The notes beneath the pieces are model-generated. The model was not told where the DNA came from, made no database searches, and worked only from the letters and a program-made list of their open reading frames with translations. A stretch of DNA of 64,000 nucleotides, taken from the NCBI GenBank assembly GCA_963711375.1, contig CAVQDV010000005.1, forward strand, positions 1,426,001-1,490,000. Direction: 5' to 3'. Every line of letters begins with the position of its first letter. Position 1 is the first letter of the stretch. Source of the DNA: CAVQDV01 sp963711375 (GTDB lineage: Bacteria; Pseudomonadota; Gammaproteobacteria; Coxiellales; Coxiellaceae). This document shows positions 42,285 to 51,212 of the stretch, piece by piece. A program made the translations under genes and the position numbers.

Positions 42285-43631
42285 AAACCGCTTTATCCTG
42301 GATTTAAATCGTAGATGAAGTAAGCTCACGCTGAATATAGCCCCAATGACCATTCCCCACCAAAATCCAGTGCCGCCGATTTTAAAATAAATAGCGAGTA
42401 AAAAACCGAGTGGTAATGCGATAAACCAAAAGCTTAGAACGGAAGCAAGCAGTGTAAAGCGGGTATCTTTTAATGCGCGCAAAGACCCAAACAGGGCAAT
42501 GCGAACAGCCTCAAAAATTTGAAAGAGCGCTGAAACTGCTAAAAGACCTTGGATTTCTTTTACGATTTCAAAATTGATTGAACGATGAATGTTGAAATCC
42601 GGGGCTATTAAAAAGCTTGGGAAAAACCAAAATACACTTCCCACGAACACCATAAAAATAACGACAATGGCAATTCCGACGTGGCTAGCCTTTTTCGCCT
42701 CTAGAATTTCTTTGGCGCCGAGTAAATGCCCCATGCGAACCGTGATCGCTTGCGCGACAGAAAAAATAACTGACATGGTTAAGCAAAGATATTGCATTGC
42801 CACCTGGTTTGCCGCCTGTGTTACGGTTCCCAATAGCCCCATGGATAAAGTTAACGCGAAAAAAAATGCAACTTCAAAGCAGTACATGATGCCAATTGGA
42901 GTTCCCACACGCATCATTTCAATTAAAAATTTGGGTTTTTTGAATTTAAAAACATGTCGAAAATAAGGTCTTAATTTTTTATTAAAGGCGATATAGGTCA
43001 CCAAACTAAGGAACATGATCCAGGATTCTGTTGTAAGCCCCCAGCCTGCACCATCAATACCTAAAGCCGGAAATCCGAATTTCCCGAAAATTAACACATA
43101 GTTAAAAAATACATTCACCACTACGGCTAAAATTGAAAAAATCAGTGAAACTCGTGCAATGCCAATTCCAATAATAACTTCTAAGCAGGCCATACCTAAA
43201 AAAGTGGGCAAAAGGCCAAAAGCCATCGCATGTAAATAGTATTTCGAAAGAATCACGACAGATTCTGGCTGGCCAAATAATAAAAAAATCGAAGAAGAGT
43301 TCCAAAGCAATAAAAATCCTGGAATGGCGAGCAAGAAGGCTAGTAATATTCCCTCACGAGCGATCACAGAAATATTTTCAACATCTTTAGCACCATGTTT
43401 GTGGGCAACTAAAATGTTAATCGCACTCAGTATGCCAAATAAAATAATGACGAGTACGCTGAATAACCAGCTGACTAAGGCACTTGCCGCTAAAATTTTT
43501 GGTCCCAAATGGGCTAAAAATAACGTTGCAAAGAAAAAGGAGGCGGATTGAGCTAAGCCCGTTAAAGCCAGGGGAATCGCCAATTTCAATAAAGGGAAGG
43601 CATCATTACGAATAGAAATTTGGTTTTGCAT
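42243..43631 (-). CDS. MATE-family efflux protein
   Basis: 462-residue, 12-helix multidrug and toxin extrusion protein. NorM-like features: LKLAIPLALTGLAQSASFFFATLFLAHLGPKILAASAL, the second repeat beginning MRVGTPIGIMYCFEVAFFF, and VTQAANQVAMQYLCLTMSVIFSVAQAITVRMGHLLGA. Probably an Na+ or H+ antiporter. Converges with and overlaps the MFS gene by 42 bp. Confidence 0.92.
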   Translation of the reverse strand: MQNQISIRNDAFPLLKLAIPLALTGLAQSASFFFATLFLAHLGPKILAASALVSWLFSVLVIILFGILSAINILVAHKHGAKDVENISVIAREGILLAFLLAIPGFLLLWNSSSIFLLFGQPESVVILSKYYLHAMAFGLLPTFLGMACLEVIIGIGIARVSLIFSILAVVVNVFFNYVLIFGKFGFPALGIDGAGWGLTTESWIMFLSLVTYIAFNKKLRPYFRHVFKFKKPKFLIEMMRVGTPIGIMYCFEVAFFFALTLSMGLLGTVTQAANQVAMQYLCLTMSVIFSVAQAITVRMGHLLGAKEILEAKKASHVGIAIVVIFMVFVGSVFWFFPSFLIAPDFNIHRSINFEIVKEIQGLLAVSALFQIFEAVRIALFGSLRALKDTRFTLLASVLSFWFIALPLGFLLAIYFKIGGTGFWWGMVIGAIFSVSLLHLRFKSRIKRFLFNHDFVTQSENK

Positions 43632-43759
43632 ACGGTTCTCAATCTTCTGTACATACGACCTATGTTAGGGGGAAGATATTCTCCGTATCTTTTCGCCTCT
43701 TGTCAATGGGTAAAAAATAAAAAAGTGATGGGTGCCCCTCAGAAGCCCGCGGTTAATCC

Positions 43760-43789
43760 TTGACATAAATATCGGACGCTACCTAAGAT
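43760..43789 (+). promoter_or_regulatory. Promoter of the 43825 MFS gene
   Basis: Perfect TTGACA (43760-43765), 18-base spacer, TAAGAT (43784-43789). It lies 35 bases before the chosen ATG. Confidence 0.65.
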
Positions 43790-43824
43790 TGTACTCCCAA
43801 CTTAATTCATACAAGGAAGAGCTC

Positions 43825-45069
43825 ATGTTTAACGGCGAACAACGACGATTGTTAGTTTTATCCGGCTTAGGCGGAGTTTTAGAATTTTATGATTTTATCA
43901 TCTACGCTTTGTTAGCCAGCTATATCGCCAAAGATTTTTTTCCCGCGCCGGATAGTGCTACTTCCTTATTAGAAACCTTCGCTACATTTTCAGTGGGCTA
44001 TTTAGTACGCCCGCTCGGTGGAATGATTTTTGGGCATTATGGTGACAAATTAGGCCGTAAAAAAACTTTTATGATTTCCATTTTAATGATGGCCTTAGCC
44101 ACCTTTTTAATTGCTTTTGTTCCGCCTTATTCTGCCATCGGTGTGGCCGCGCCCATTATTGTTACCTTATTAAGGGTCATACAAGGTCTCTCCGTAGGCG
44201 GAGAAATTCCGGGTGCTATTGCCTATGTTTCTGAATCAATCCCAGAAAAAAAAGGTTTAGCCTGTGGAGTTGTATTTTTCTGCCTCATTAATGGAATTGT
44301 ATTAGGCTCTCTGGTTCAGGCTATTATTTCAAGTATCATCTCAGCCGAGCAAATGCTCGCATGGGGATGGAGAATTCCTTTTATAATTGGCGGATTATTT
44401 GGATTTGCCAGTTATATTTTGAGACGAGACTTAGAAGAATCTCCCTTATTTCGAAAGATTGAAGATAAAATCGAAAGTTTTCCACTCGGAAAAGTCTTTA
44501 AATTAGAATTCGTAAATGCTTTTGCGGGGATTTTTATTACCGCTTTGGGGGCTTCAATTATTTCAGCCTTATTTTTATTTACCCCGGCTTATTTTAATAA
44601 AGTTTTAAATTTACCAGCTGGCAGCCATATTTGGATGAACACGGCTTTTATGTTCTTAGCGGCGATATTGGCCATTTTGTTTGGGTTTACGGCGGATAAG
44701 TTAAAAACGAAACCCTTAATTTTAATCCTGATTTTTGCCACTCTCATTTTTGCTGGCCCCATTTTCTTTATTTATCATAAACATTTGGAATTCTATGCGC
44801 TTGCTTTTGGTTTAAGCGCTTTATTAACCGGATTTGCGTGGGGAGTAATACCCGGTTTTTTAAGCGAATTATTTCCAACATCGATCCGATACACCGGTGT
44901 CGCCCTAAGCTATAATTTTGGCTTTGCTATTTTTGGAGGCCTAACGCCGCTAATTTCGATGTTTCTAATTTATAAAACAGGCTCACCTGTAGCTCCGGCG
45001 GCTTACTTGATTTTTGTGGCACTTCTAGCGGCATTTGCCTGGCTTTTTATTAAGACAAAACACTTGTGA
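43825..45069 (+). CDS. MFS transporter, metabolite:H+ symporter family
   Basis: 414 residues. The MHS-type opening LSGLGGVLEFYDFIIYALLASYIAKDFFP and the signature GGMIFGHYGDKLGRKKTFMISI are typical of ProP/KgtP/ShiA-like uptake carriers, which in intracellular bacteria import host amino acids or organic acids. SVGGEIPGAIAYVSE and WGWRIPFIIGG also match. ATG 43825 with AAGGA at 8 bases; the frame before it lies outside the promoter. A second MHS gene is at 62916. Confidence 0.9.
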   Translation: MFNGEQRRLLVLSGLGGVLEFYDFIIYALLASYIAKDFFPAPDSATSLLETFATFSVGYLVRPLGGMIFGHYGDKLGRKKTFMISILMMALATFLIAFVPPYSAIGVAAPIIVTLLRVIQGLSVGGEIPGAIAYVSESIPEKKGLACGVVFFCLINGIVLGSLVQAIISSIISAEQMLAWGWRIPFIIGGLFGFASYILRRDLEESPLFRKIEDKIESFPLGKVFKLEFVNAFAGIFITALGASIISALFLFTPAYFNKVLNLPAGSHIWMNTAFMFLAAILAILFGFTADKLKTKPLILILIFATLIFAGPIFFIYHKHLEFYALAFGLSALLTGFAWGVIPGFLSELFPTSIRYTGVALSYNFGFAIFGGLTPLISMFLIYKTGSPVAPAAYLIFVALLAAFAWLFIKTKHL

Positions 45070-45085
45070 ACGCGGTCAAGTCCAT

Positions 45086-45457
45086 TTAATTTTTTCTATG
45101 CAATTCGTGTAAAGAGACGGCATTGCCTTCTGAATCTAAAATTACAGCCATATTGCAAACAGGTGTTGTAAAGGGATCTACCTTAAATTTCACGCCATCG
45201 GATTTGAGTTGCTTCACGAGCGCCTCTAAATTATCCACTTCAAATGCGATGCTGCCACCGGCCTCTGCACTGGGCTTTACACTTGTTGCCATCGTGGTAA
45301 TCGCAAAGCAACCGCCTTGTGGCAAGTCATATTCGACCCAAGCGTTTTCGCCATAAGTGGATCCGGGCTTTAATTTCAGGGTATTTTCATAAAATTGTCT
45401 GGCGCGAGCCATATTTTCGACTGGATACATAGTGAAGGCGACTTTTTTTACAATCAT
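45086..45457 (-). CDS. VOC-family protein
   Basis: 123 residues from ATG 45457 (AAGGAA before it). Glyoxalase-like: MARARQFYENTLKLKPGSTYGENAWVEYDLPQGGCFAITT (short segments of it) and VCNMAVILDSEGNAVSLHELH. Substrate unknown; several enzymes and resistance proteins share the fold. Converges with the MFS gene 16 bp away. Confidence 0.85.
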   Translation of the reverse strand: MIVKKVAFTMYPVENMARARQFYENTLKLKPGSTYGENAWVEYDLPQGGCFAITTMATSVKPSAEAGGSIAFEVDNLEALVKQLKSDGVKFKVDPFTTPVCNMAVILDSEGNAVSLHELHRKN

Positions 45458-45525
45458 GAGCGTTTCCTTGGCTGATAGCCTTGTTGGTTGAGGACATATT
45501 ATATACGCGAAGCGCGTCAAAGAAA

Positions 45526-45645
45526 CTACTTTTTCAGCAGTTTCTGCTCTGCACAGTTTGCCAGCGCCTCTTTTAGCTGCGCAGACTTATGTTCAAAAAA
45601 GCTAGCCCAAGAAGAATATTCTCGGGCTGGTCCAGAAAGAGTGGG
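45526..45645 (-). pseudogene. C-terminal remnant of an unknown coding sequence
   Basis: The minus strand reads KPTLSGPAREYSSWASFFEH then KSAQLKEALANCAEQKLLKK and a stop at 45526-45528, with a stop upstream and no start. It looks like the well-formed end of a lost gene, but I cannot name the family. The remaining gap (45646-45780) shows nothing else I can identify. Confidence 0.35.
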
Positions 45646-45780
45646 CTTCTAAATGGTTCTACTAATCTTGTCTATGCTCCTCATCGTTGTTCGCCGCTCT
45701 TATTATGAATGCCAATGTTAATAGGCGTCTGATAATACCAGAGGATTTTTAAGCAAATATAAATCATATGAACCAATATG

Positions 45781-45813
45781 AACCTAATTTAGGTTCGGAA
45801 CCTAAATTAGGTT
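45781..45813 (+). promoter_or_regulatory. Twin 15-bp palindromes upstream of the ATPase gene
   Basis: AACCTAATTTAGGTT (45781-45795) and AACCTAAATTAGGTT (45799-45813) separated by CGG, giving an 18-base period; a third partial AACC follows. A TATCAT -10-like box is at 45831 and its -35 position overlaps the second palindrome. This is a good candidate operator, possibly bound by the winged helix of the ATPase encoded next. Confidence 0.7.
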
Positions 45814-45872
45814 CGGAACCAATTCTGTGTTATCATGGGTTCATGTTCTACAACCCGTGAGAATAGTTTAAA

Positions 45873-47102
45873 ATGGAATGGCAAGCCTTTGGTTTTAAAG
45901 ATGATCCACTAAAAACTTCCCCAATTACCAAGTCGACTCTAGCGCTTTTCACTGGGCACAAGGAGGAAGTCCAGATATGCACGAAAGTACTCACTGGGAA
46001 CAATGTCCGGATTGTGATTGAGGGTAGGAGGGGGGTAGGCACGACTTCATTTGCAAATTATCTACGCTTCAATGCTGAACTAAAGAAAATCTACTTCACC
46101 CCAAGAATAGAGATTAAAGTTGAGCAGGGCTGGCGTTCAGAAACCTTGCTTGCAGCCCTTATTAGTAATTTTGTGCGAGAAATTGAGCTACTCCCAAATA
46201 GTGAAGCTATTGTAGCTGATAAACGTTTCGAATCTGCTAAAGCCCTGTCCTCACGCATTGCCGAAACTTACCGTTCCTTCGGTGTAGAGGCTTTTGGCTT
46301 TGGGGCCAATTTTGGGAAACAAGCGGGTATTGTTACCCAGCCTTTACTCGTTGCCTCTCCAATACTAGGTCACCATATTGAAGACCTGATTGCCCTTATT
46401 CGTGAAGCGGGTTACAAAAATGGGGTTTTATTTCAGCTGAATAATTTAGATATTGGTGAAATACACAGTCCAGAAGAAATGAAATATCTGCTAAATTCCT
46501 TGCGTGATTATACGCAAATTGAAGGCAGTAATTGGCTTTTTGTTGGAGATTTAGGTCTTCGGAAATTTATTGCACAACATGTTGATAGGCTAGATGACAT
46601 TATTTCTTATGAAATCACTATTAATCCTATACCACTTTCTGATCTATCAGAAATGATTAATAAACGCGTGAAATTTTATGGAGAATCTGAAAAAGCCGAA
46701 TTGCCAATTGAAAAAGAAGTTTTTGACTATCTTTACAAAATGACAAAAGGAAGGCTGAGATATATCTTTGGCCTAACATCTCGTCTCATGAGTCGGCTTT
46801 ATGTAGGTGATCTCACCGATAAAGTGACTTTAGATATCGCAAAGCCGATGCTGACAAAATTGGGAAAAGATAGAGTTCAGCGATCGGATATTACTGCAGT
46901 GGAAGAGCAAGTGCTGCAATTGCTGGTGACACTGCCAAATGTAACGCCATCAATAATTGCTCAAAAAATTAAAAAAACTTCTCAATATACGGGCAGGGTG
47001 CTCTTGAGTCTTGCGAATAAAGGGTTAATTTCATCGCAAAAAGAGGGTCGAGATCGTATATATACACCCTCGATTGACGCGATTATTGCTTATTCAGAAT
47101 AA
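45873..47102 (+). CDS. P-loop ATPase with C-terminal winged helix
   Basis: 409 residues. Start EWQAFGFKDDPL recalls ExeA/Orc-type AAA proteins (FGFxxxP). Walker A is IEGRRGVGTTSFANYL (about 50-60). A possible Walker B-like strand is GVLFQLNNLD, which lacks the usual DE pair. The C-terminal 80 residues form a winged helix: TAVEEQVLQLLVTLPNVTPSIIAQKIKKTSQYTGRVLLSL then GLISSQKEGRDRIYTPS. Nucleotide-driven DNA binding is likely. Preceded by twin palindromes and followed 14 bp later by a dipeptidase gene. It has the same head/tail plan as the 59047 protein. Ribosome site weak. Confidence 0.75.
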   Translation: MEWQAFGFKDDPLKTSPITKSTLALFTGHKEEVQICTKVLTGNNVRIVIEGRRGVGTTSFANYLRFNAELKKIYFTPRIEIKVEQGWRSETLLAALISNFVREIELLPNSEAIVADKRFESAKALSSRIAETYRSFGVEAFGFGANFGKQAGIVTQPLLVASPILGHHIEDLIALIREAGYKNGVLFQLNNLDIGEIHSPEEMKYLLNSLRDYTQIEGSNWLFVGDLGLRKFIAQHVDRLDDIISYEITINPIPLSDLSEMINKRVKFYGESEKAELPIEKEVFDYLYKMTKGRLRYIFGLTSRLMSRLYVGDLTDKVTLDIAKPMLTKLGKDRVQRSDITAVEEQVLQLLVTLPNVTPSIIAQKIKKTSQYTGRVLLSLANKGLISSQKEGRDRIYTPSIDAIIAYSE

Positions 47103-47116
47103 ATGAAGGAATGGCT

Positions 47117-47869
47117 GTGTTTAAAAAGTTATTTATTTTTTTAACGTTTTTCTGGGGAATTATTTTGCAGGCCTTTGCATTGCCTAATGGCTTTGTGTAT
47201 CTGAAAAATATTGATCCTAGCATCGAGCAAGATATTCGATATGCTGGCTACCATAATTTTTTAGGGAGGCCAGTTAAAGGTTATGACGCTCCCGAATGCA
47301 TTTTAACAATTAATGCAGCTCTGGCTTTGCGTGATGTTCAAAGGGAATTAAAAAAATCCAATTTATCGCTTAAAGTCTATGATTGTTATCGACCACAAAA
47401 AGCTGTGGATGATTTTGTGGCTTGGAGCAAAATGCCTGATCAGCAAAGTATGAAAGCCGAATTTTATCCGAGAATTAATAAGGCCGATGCCTTTAAATTA
47501 GGGTATATAGCACGAAAATCCGGGCATTCGCGTGGTAGCACGGTGGATTTAAGCATTATTCCAATTCCGGCAAAAAAAGAGGCGGCCTATCATAAAGGGC
47601 AAAAACTTGAGGCCTGTTTTAGTGCTTATCATCAGCGTTTTCAGGGTAATAGTATTGATATGGGAACCGGATTTGATTGTCTCGATCCATCGGCACACGG
47701 TAATTATCGACATATAAATGCTGCTGCTTTTCAGAATAGGCAATTTTTACGAGCCATCATGGAGAAACACCATTTTGTTCATTATCCTCCAGAATGGTGG
47801 CATTTTACATTAAAAAACGAGCCCTATCCTCATTCTTATTGTAATTTCCCAATTGTAGAAAAATCATAA
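47117..47869 (+). CDS. D-Ala-D-Ala dipeptidase, VanX/DdpX type
   Basis: About 250 residues. M15D zinc peptidase with a signal peptide (FKKLFIFLTFFWGIILQAFA). Metal and catalytic motifs: KVYDCYRPQKAVDDF, SGHSRGSTVDLS (S-x-H-x6-D) and PPEWWHFTL with the catalytic Glu-His. It probably cleaves D-Ala-D-Ala or other dipeptides in the periplasm. I prefer GTG 47117 because AAGGA is 6 bases before it; the ATG at 47111 abuts the ribosome site. Close spacing suggests co-transcription with the ATPase. Confidence 0.9.
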   Translation: MFKKLFIFLTFFWGIILQAFALPNGFVYLKNIDPSIEQDIRYAGYHNFLGRPVKGYDAPECILTINAALALRDVQRELKKSNLSLKVYDCYRPQKAVDDFVAWSKMPDQQSMKAEFYPRINKADAFKLGYIARKSGHSRGSTVDLSIIPIPAKKEAAYHKGQKLEACFSAYHQRFQGNSIDMGTGFDCLDPSAHGNYRHINAAAFQNRQFLRAIMEKHHFVHYPPEWWHFTLKNEPYPHSYCNFPIVEKS

Positions 47870-47885
47870 TGTTCACCTTGAGTTC

Positions 47886-47925
47886 TGTAGCCAAATAAGC
47901 TACGATTGAAGCTTATTTGGCTACA
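47886..47925 (+). promoter_or_regulatory. 16-bp inverted repeat operator before the MNT gene
   Basis: TGTAGCCAAATAAGCT and AGCTTATTTGGCTACA are exact complements with an 8-base spacer, ending 12 bases before the MNT start codon and overlapping its ribosome site region. Probably bound by the helix-turn-helix of the encoded protein. Confidence 0.7.
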
Positions 47926-47937
47926 GGTGAATCTCAA

Positions 47938-48540
47938 ATGTCATTAATATCGAGTCTACTTTTCCCGGGATACCGTCGTAGAGTACTAGGACTATTGCTT
48001 TTGCATCCAGAGAGCCACTATCACGTTCGAGAGTTAGCGCGGATCACAAACACCGTCCCAGGAAGTTTACACCGCGAGCTTTCAAAACTGGCCGAAGCTC
48101 AAGTTCTGATACGTGAGGAGAGCGGGAATCAAGTTTATTACCGAGCCAATATAGCTTGTCCTATTTTTGAAGAGCTGGTGAGTATTTTACGAAAAACTTC
48201 TGGTTTGGTGGAAGTTTTAGCAGATGCACTCGAGCCATTAGCCGAAAAAATCAAGGTGGCTCTCATTTTTGGTTCAGTGGCGCGGGGAACAGAAAATTCA
48301 AGCAGTGATATTGATGTATTGATTATTGGGAAGCTTAGTTTTATTGCTGCGGTTTCCGCTCTACATCCTACACAAAAAATCGTAAGACGTGAAATTAATC
48401 CAAAGGTCTACGATATGGCAGAGTGGCGAAAACTGGTGGATAATCGAAACTCATTTGCAGAAGAAATTTTGCGTAAGCAAAAACTTTTTATAATAGGAGA
48501 AGAAGATGACCTTTTGATCGTGTCACAATACAACGCTTAG
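47938..48540 (+). CDS. Nucleotidyltransferase (MNT) with N-terminal HTH, antitoxin-like
   Basis: 200 residues from ATG 47938 (AGGTGA before it). N-terminal winged helix: PGYRRRVLGLLLLHPESHYH, VRELARITNTVPGSLHRELSKL. C-terminal minimal nucleotidyltransferase with GSVARGTENSSSDIDVLIIG, the G-S-x-A-R-G and SD-x-D motif. Such proteins pair with HEPN toxins and inactivate them by nucleotide transfer. The HEPN partner overlaps its 3' end but is broken. Palindrome 47886-47925 suggests autoregulation. Confidence 0.88.
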   Translation: MSLISSLLFPGYRRRVLGLLLLHPESHYHVRELARITNTVPGSLHRELSKLAEAQVLIREESGNQVYYRANIACPIFEELVSILRKTSGLVEVLADALEPLAEKIKVALIFGSVARGTENSSSDIDVLIIGKLSFIAAVSALHPTQKIVRREINPKVYDMAEWRKLVDNRNSFAEEILRKQKLFIIGEEDDLLIVSQYNA

Positions 48541-49049
48541 TTGATGCTGCCGAAAGAAATATCGCAGATTCTAGAAATTCAAGTGTAAGTGCAGAAAATC
48601 GTTTTGATGCTGCATATACCCATAGCGCCTGAATTTTAGGTTCTGGGTCTTGTTCTTTTTTGCGCTGGGGCTTTAAAAAAACTTGGCAATAGCCGGCTAT
48701 TCCCAAGTTTTTTTAAAGCCCCAGCGCAAAAAATAACGTCGCCCCAGACACCTAAAACTCAGGCGCTATGGGTATATAAGGCAATTATGCAAATAGCCAA
48801 TGCTGCGCTCCAAATTAACGGCTATCGGACATTAACAAGTAAGCCCGGTCATCTCAAACTATGATTCAATTACTTCCAAAGACCCTTGGAATAGAGAATC
48901 AAAGAGTAATTCTGCTAGATGCCATGCGCAAACAGCGAAATGTCGCAGATTATTCAGGCGACATAGTGCCTGAAAGTGCAGTAAAAGATTGCATTTTACA
49001 AGCTGAAAAATTATTGAGGGATTTTAAAGAAGGCTCAGAAGCTAGATAA
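48506..49049 (+). pseudogene. HEPN toxin-like gene, disrupted
   Basis: Read across the MITE and with one T removed from the T4 run at 48511-48514, the frame gives MTFDRVTIQRLVDAAERN, RFDAAY, then KAIMQIANAALQINGYRTLT and MRKQRNVADYSGD, a HEPN-type helical protein with the R-N-x-A-x-Y end motif. As it stands, ATG 48506 is followed by a stop after three codons and a 162-bp MITE splits the gene. It would have overlapped the MNT gene, as HEPN/MNT pairs often do. Confidence 0.75.
48615..48776. repeat. Palindromic MITE, TACCCA/TGGGTA ends (copy 2)
   Basis: 162 bp, a near-complete hairpin. The outer arms start TATACCCATAGCGCCTG and end CAGGCGCTATGGGTATA; the centre is GGCAATAGCCGGCTATTCCC. The empty site can be read as GCTGCATATAAGGC in the HEPN gene, which implies a TA target duplication. 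Same family as 4638 and the half copy at 6096. Confidence 0.85.
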
Positions 49050-49098
49050 TTTAATTTTTGTAAATTCGAATTTTTGGGTTTTTATAGAAAGAAAAAGG

Positions 49099-49128
49099 AA
49101 GGAGTTCCCGCTAAAGCGGGAACTCCTG
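49099..49128. repeat. 30-bp hairpin unit with perfect 9-bp direct repeats
   Basis: AAGGAGTTCCCGC-TAAA-GCGGGAACTCCTG flanked by AGAAAAAGG on both sides (49090-49098 and 49129-49137). It is the last hairpin of the composite element on its own, and it carries the same 9-bp duplication signature as the full copy. The rest of 49050-49219 shows no gene. Confidence 0.85.
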
Positions 49129-49367
49129 AGAAAAAGGTATGTTTAAGCAGATTTTGGACAGGCTGTTAATAACCCAAGGCAATAGGTAACCCTGACCTTA
49201 GTGTCAGAGTTTTAGGGATTTATAAAGTTTTTCCTTCAAAGTGATGAAGGGGGATTTGGGTCCAATCACAATGATCAAGCGTGCAGAGGCTGATGGCGTA
49301 GGGATAGACGGGTTCGGGCGGAGTGCTGTAGATAAAAATGCCGCAGTGCTTGCAGAAATAATGTGCC

Positions 49368-49520
49368 GTTCGTCTAGACCTACCCAAACCTACCCAAAGG
49401 TAGCTTTAGCGCTAGATTCCTGCTTCATCGAGGCTGGTTTCACCTTGATTTTACAATCAAGGCCAGAGCCTTCCTCTCCACAGGCTTTCACGGTGGAACT
49501 CACCGCATAATTTTTTAAAT
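49368..49520 (-). ncRNA. Candidate omegaRNA of the IS607 TnpB
   Basis: TnpB nucleases of this type use an RNA formed from the 3' end of tnpB through the transposon right end, with the guide taken from flanking DNA. The region from the tnpB 3' end to CTAGACGAACGG is conserved between both copies and has a dyad (GCTAAAGCTACCTTTGGGTAG). The guide would start with CACATTATTTCTGCAAG of the GFA gene. Boundaries are inferred only. Confidence 0.4.
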
Positions 49521-50595
49521 TGATCGCCGCATTCACATCGCGATCTAAAGTAGTATGACAATCGTCACAGGTCCATTCTCGATCAGACAAGCGCAATTTT
49601 TCATTTTTATAACCGCAGTAAGAACAGAGTTTACTGCTAGGATAAAAGCGATCGGCTACCACCACCACAGCCCCTCGCCATTCCGCCTTGTATTCCAACT
49701 GTCGACGAAATTCAAAAAATCCCATGTCTGCAATGGAACGAGATAAGCAGTGATTTTTCATCATGCCTTTTACATTTAAATTCTCTATGCCAATCGTATG
49801 AAATCGTCTTGTTAAATCCGTGCTTAAATGATGCAAGGCATTTTGTCGAATATTGTTAATTCTCGCATGAAGTTTGGCTAATGCCATTTTCGCTTTTTTA
49901 CGATTATTCGACCCTTTTTCCTTTCGACTTAAGCGACGGGACAAACGTTTTAATTGCTTGAGCAAATGCTTTAGTGGTCTTGGGCCTGGAACGGCAGGCT
50001 CTCCCGTTGAAAGCGTTGCCAGCGCAGAGATTCCTAAATCCACACCCACGGCCCCTTGATTTTCGGCTTTGCTTAGGTGTGAATTATCCTCGGTTTCCAT
50101 GCTGATACTGACAAACCATCGATCGGCACGACGAGAAATCGTCGCCGATAGTATTTTCCCAGTAAATCGTAACGTTTCACGCATGCGCACCCAACCTAAT
50201 TTCGGAATGCGAATGCGTGAACCGTTCACAGCAAATTGATCGTTCGTTAAACTAAAGCGATCGTCCCGACCTTTTTTTCTAAACGTTGGATAATCGGCTC
50301 TTTTTTGGAAAAAATTTTTAAAGGCAAGACCTAATTGAATAATCGCCATCTGCGGCGCATTTTTTGTTACGTCTAACATCCATGGAAAAGCTTTTGATTT
50401 AATCGCGTTTAATTGTCTTCTCAACAAAAATTGGGAGGGTTTAGTTTGTGTGGGATCGAGTTTGTGGGCCTCGTATTGTTTATTCCATTCGCTTAACGCC
50501 CAATTATAGGCAAACCGTGCAACACCAGCAGCGCGAGAAAAATAAGTCGCTTGCTTATTATTTGGATTAAGCGCAATTTTATGGGAAATTAGCAT
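49390..50595 (-). CDS. tnpB: RNA-guided nuclease TnpB
   Basis: 401 residues, full length. N terminus MLISHKIALNPNNKQATYFS, N-terminal domain with WALSEWNKQYEAHK, RuvC-I GVDLGISALATLS, RuvC-II IGIENLNVKGM, zinc finger CSYCGYKNEKLRLSDREWTCDDC (split here as CSYC and CDDC) and RuvC-III LDRDVNAAINLKN. All catalytic acids are present. The start overlaps the tnpA stop. It probably promotes retention of the transposon by cutting the empty donor site. Confidence 0.93.
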   Translation of the reverse strand: MLISHKIALNPNNKQATYFSRAAGVARFAYNWALSEWNKQYEAHKLDPTQTKPSQFLLRRQLNAIKSKAFPWMLDVTKNAPQMAIIQLGLAFKNFFQKRADYPTFRKKGRDDRFSLTNDQFAVNGSRIRIPKLGWVRMRETLRFTGKILSATISRRADRWFVSISMETEDNSHLSKAENQGAVGVDLGISALATLSTGEPAVPGPRPLKHLLKQLKRLSRRLSRKEKGSNNRKKAKMALAKLHARINNIRQNALHHLSTDLTRRFHTIGIENLNVKGMMKNHCLSRSIADMGFFEFRRQLEYKAEWRGAVVVVADRFYPSSKLCSYCGYKNEKLRLSDREWTCDDCHTTLDRDVNAAINLKNYAVSSTVKACGEEGSGLDCKIKVKPASMKQESSAKATFG

Positions 50596-51212
50596 CCTGA
50601 ATCTTCCACGGCTTTTTTGACTCCTTCAAGTAATTTCTGATTTTTTCTAGAACGGCTGCCGTATAATCTTGCACTAAAAACGGTGATAATTTCAAGTACG
50701 TCTTTTGCTAAATCTTCTTCAAATGTGCTGTCTTCACCTTCATTTAAAATAATAACTTCGACTTTTTTGGCTTGGCAAATAGCAAACACTAATTCTGCGC
50801 CAAAACGCAAAAGACGATCTTTATGTGTTAACACAAGACGCCCAATTTTATTTTCAATAATTTCATTTAATAAACGCTTCAATCCTTTTTTGTAATAGTT
50901 CATTCCAGACCCAAGGTCGGATAATATTTCAAAAGTCCAACCTTGCTTTGCGCAGTACATTTCCAGCACTTTTTTTTGTATTTCTAAATCTTTTTTTTGA
51001 TCAACGCTGGATACGCGTGCATAAGCTATTGTGCGCCGAGTATCTTTCGCTGAATGAAATTGTTCTGGTTGAAGTTCCTGTGGATTGTAACGTCTATGCC
51101 CATTTTTGGTATGAATGGGCGTAATTTTCCCTTCCTGCTCCCATCGACGCAGAGTGCTAATCGAAACACCTAGTAATTTCGCCGCTTGGCCTATTGCTAT
51201 TAATCTATCCAT
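50589..51212 (-). CDS. tnpA: IS607 serine recombinase TnpA
   Basis: 207 residues, intact. MerR-like HTH AIGQAAKLLGVSISTLRRWE at the N terminus, catalytic serine in YARVSSVDQKKDLEIQ, and THKDRLLRFGAELVFAICQAKKVEVIILNE typical of the IS607 resolvase domain. It catalyses excision and insertion at GG dinucleotides. It overlaps tnpB by 7 bp. Confidence 0.93.
   Translation of the reverse strand: MDRLIAIGQAAKLLGVSISTLRRWEQEGKITPIHTKNGHRRYNPQELQPEQFHSAKDTRRTIAYARVSSVDQKKDLEIQKKVLEMYCAKQGWTFEILSDLGSGMNYYKKGLKRLLNEIIENKIGRLVLTHKDRLLRFGAELVFAICQAKKVEVIILNEGEDSTFEEDLAKDVLEIITVFSARLYGSRSRKNQKLLEGVKKAVEDSGC

Noticed and set aside
45781..45822. Possible CRISPR-like array in the AACCTAA repeats
   Set aside because: Only two 15-bp palindromes with 3-bp spacers; too short and regular, so an operator is more likely. 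No cas gene is near.
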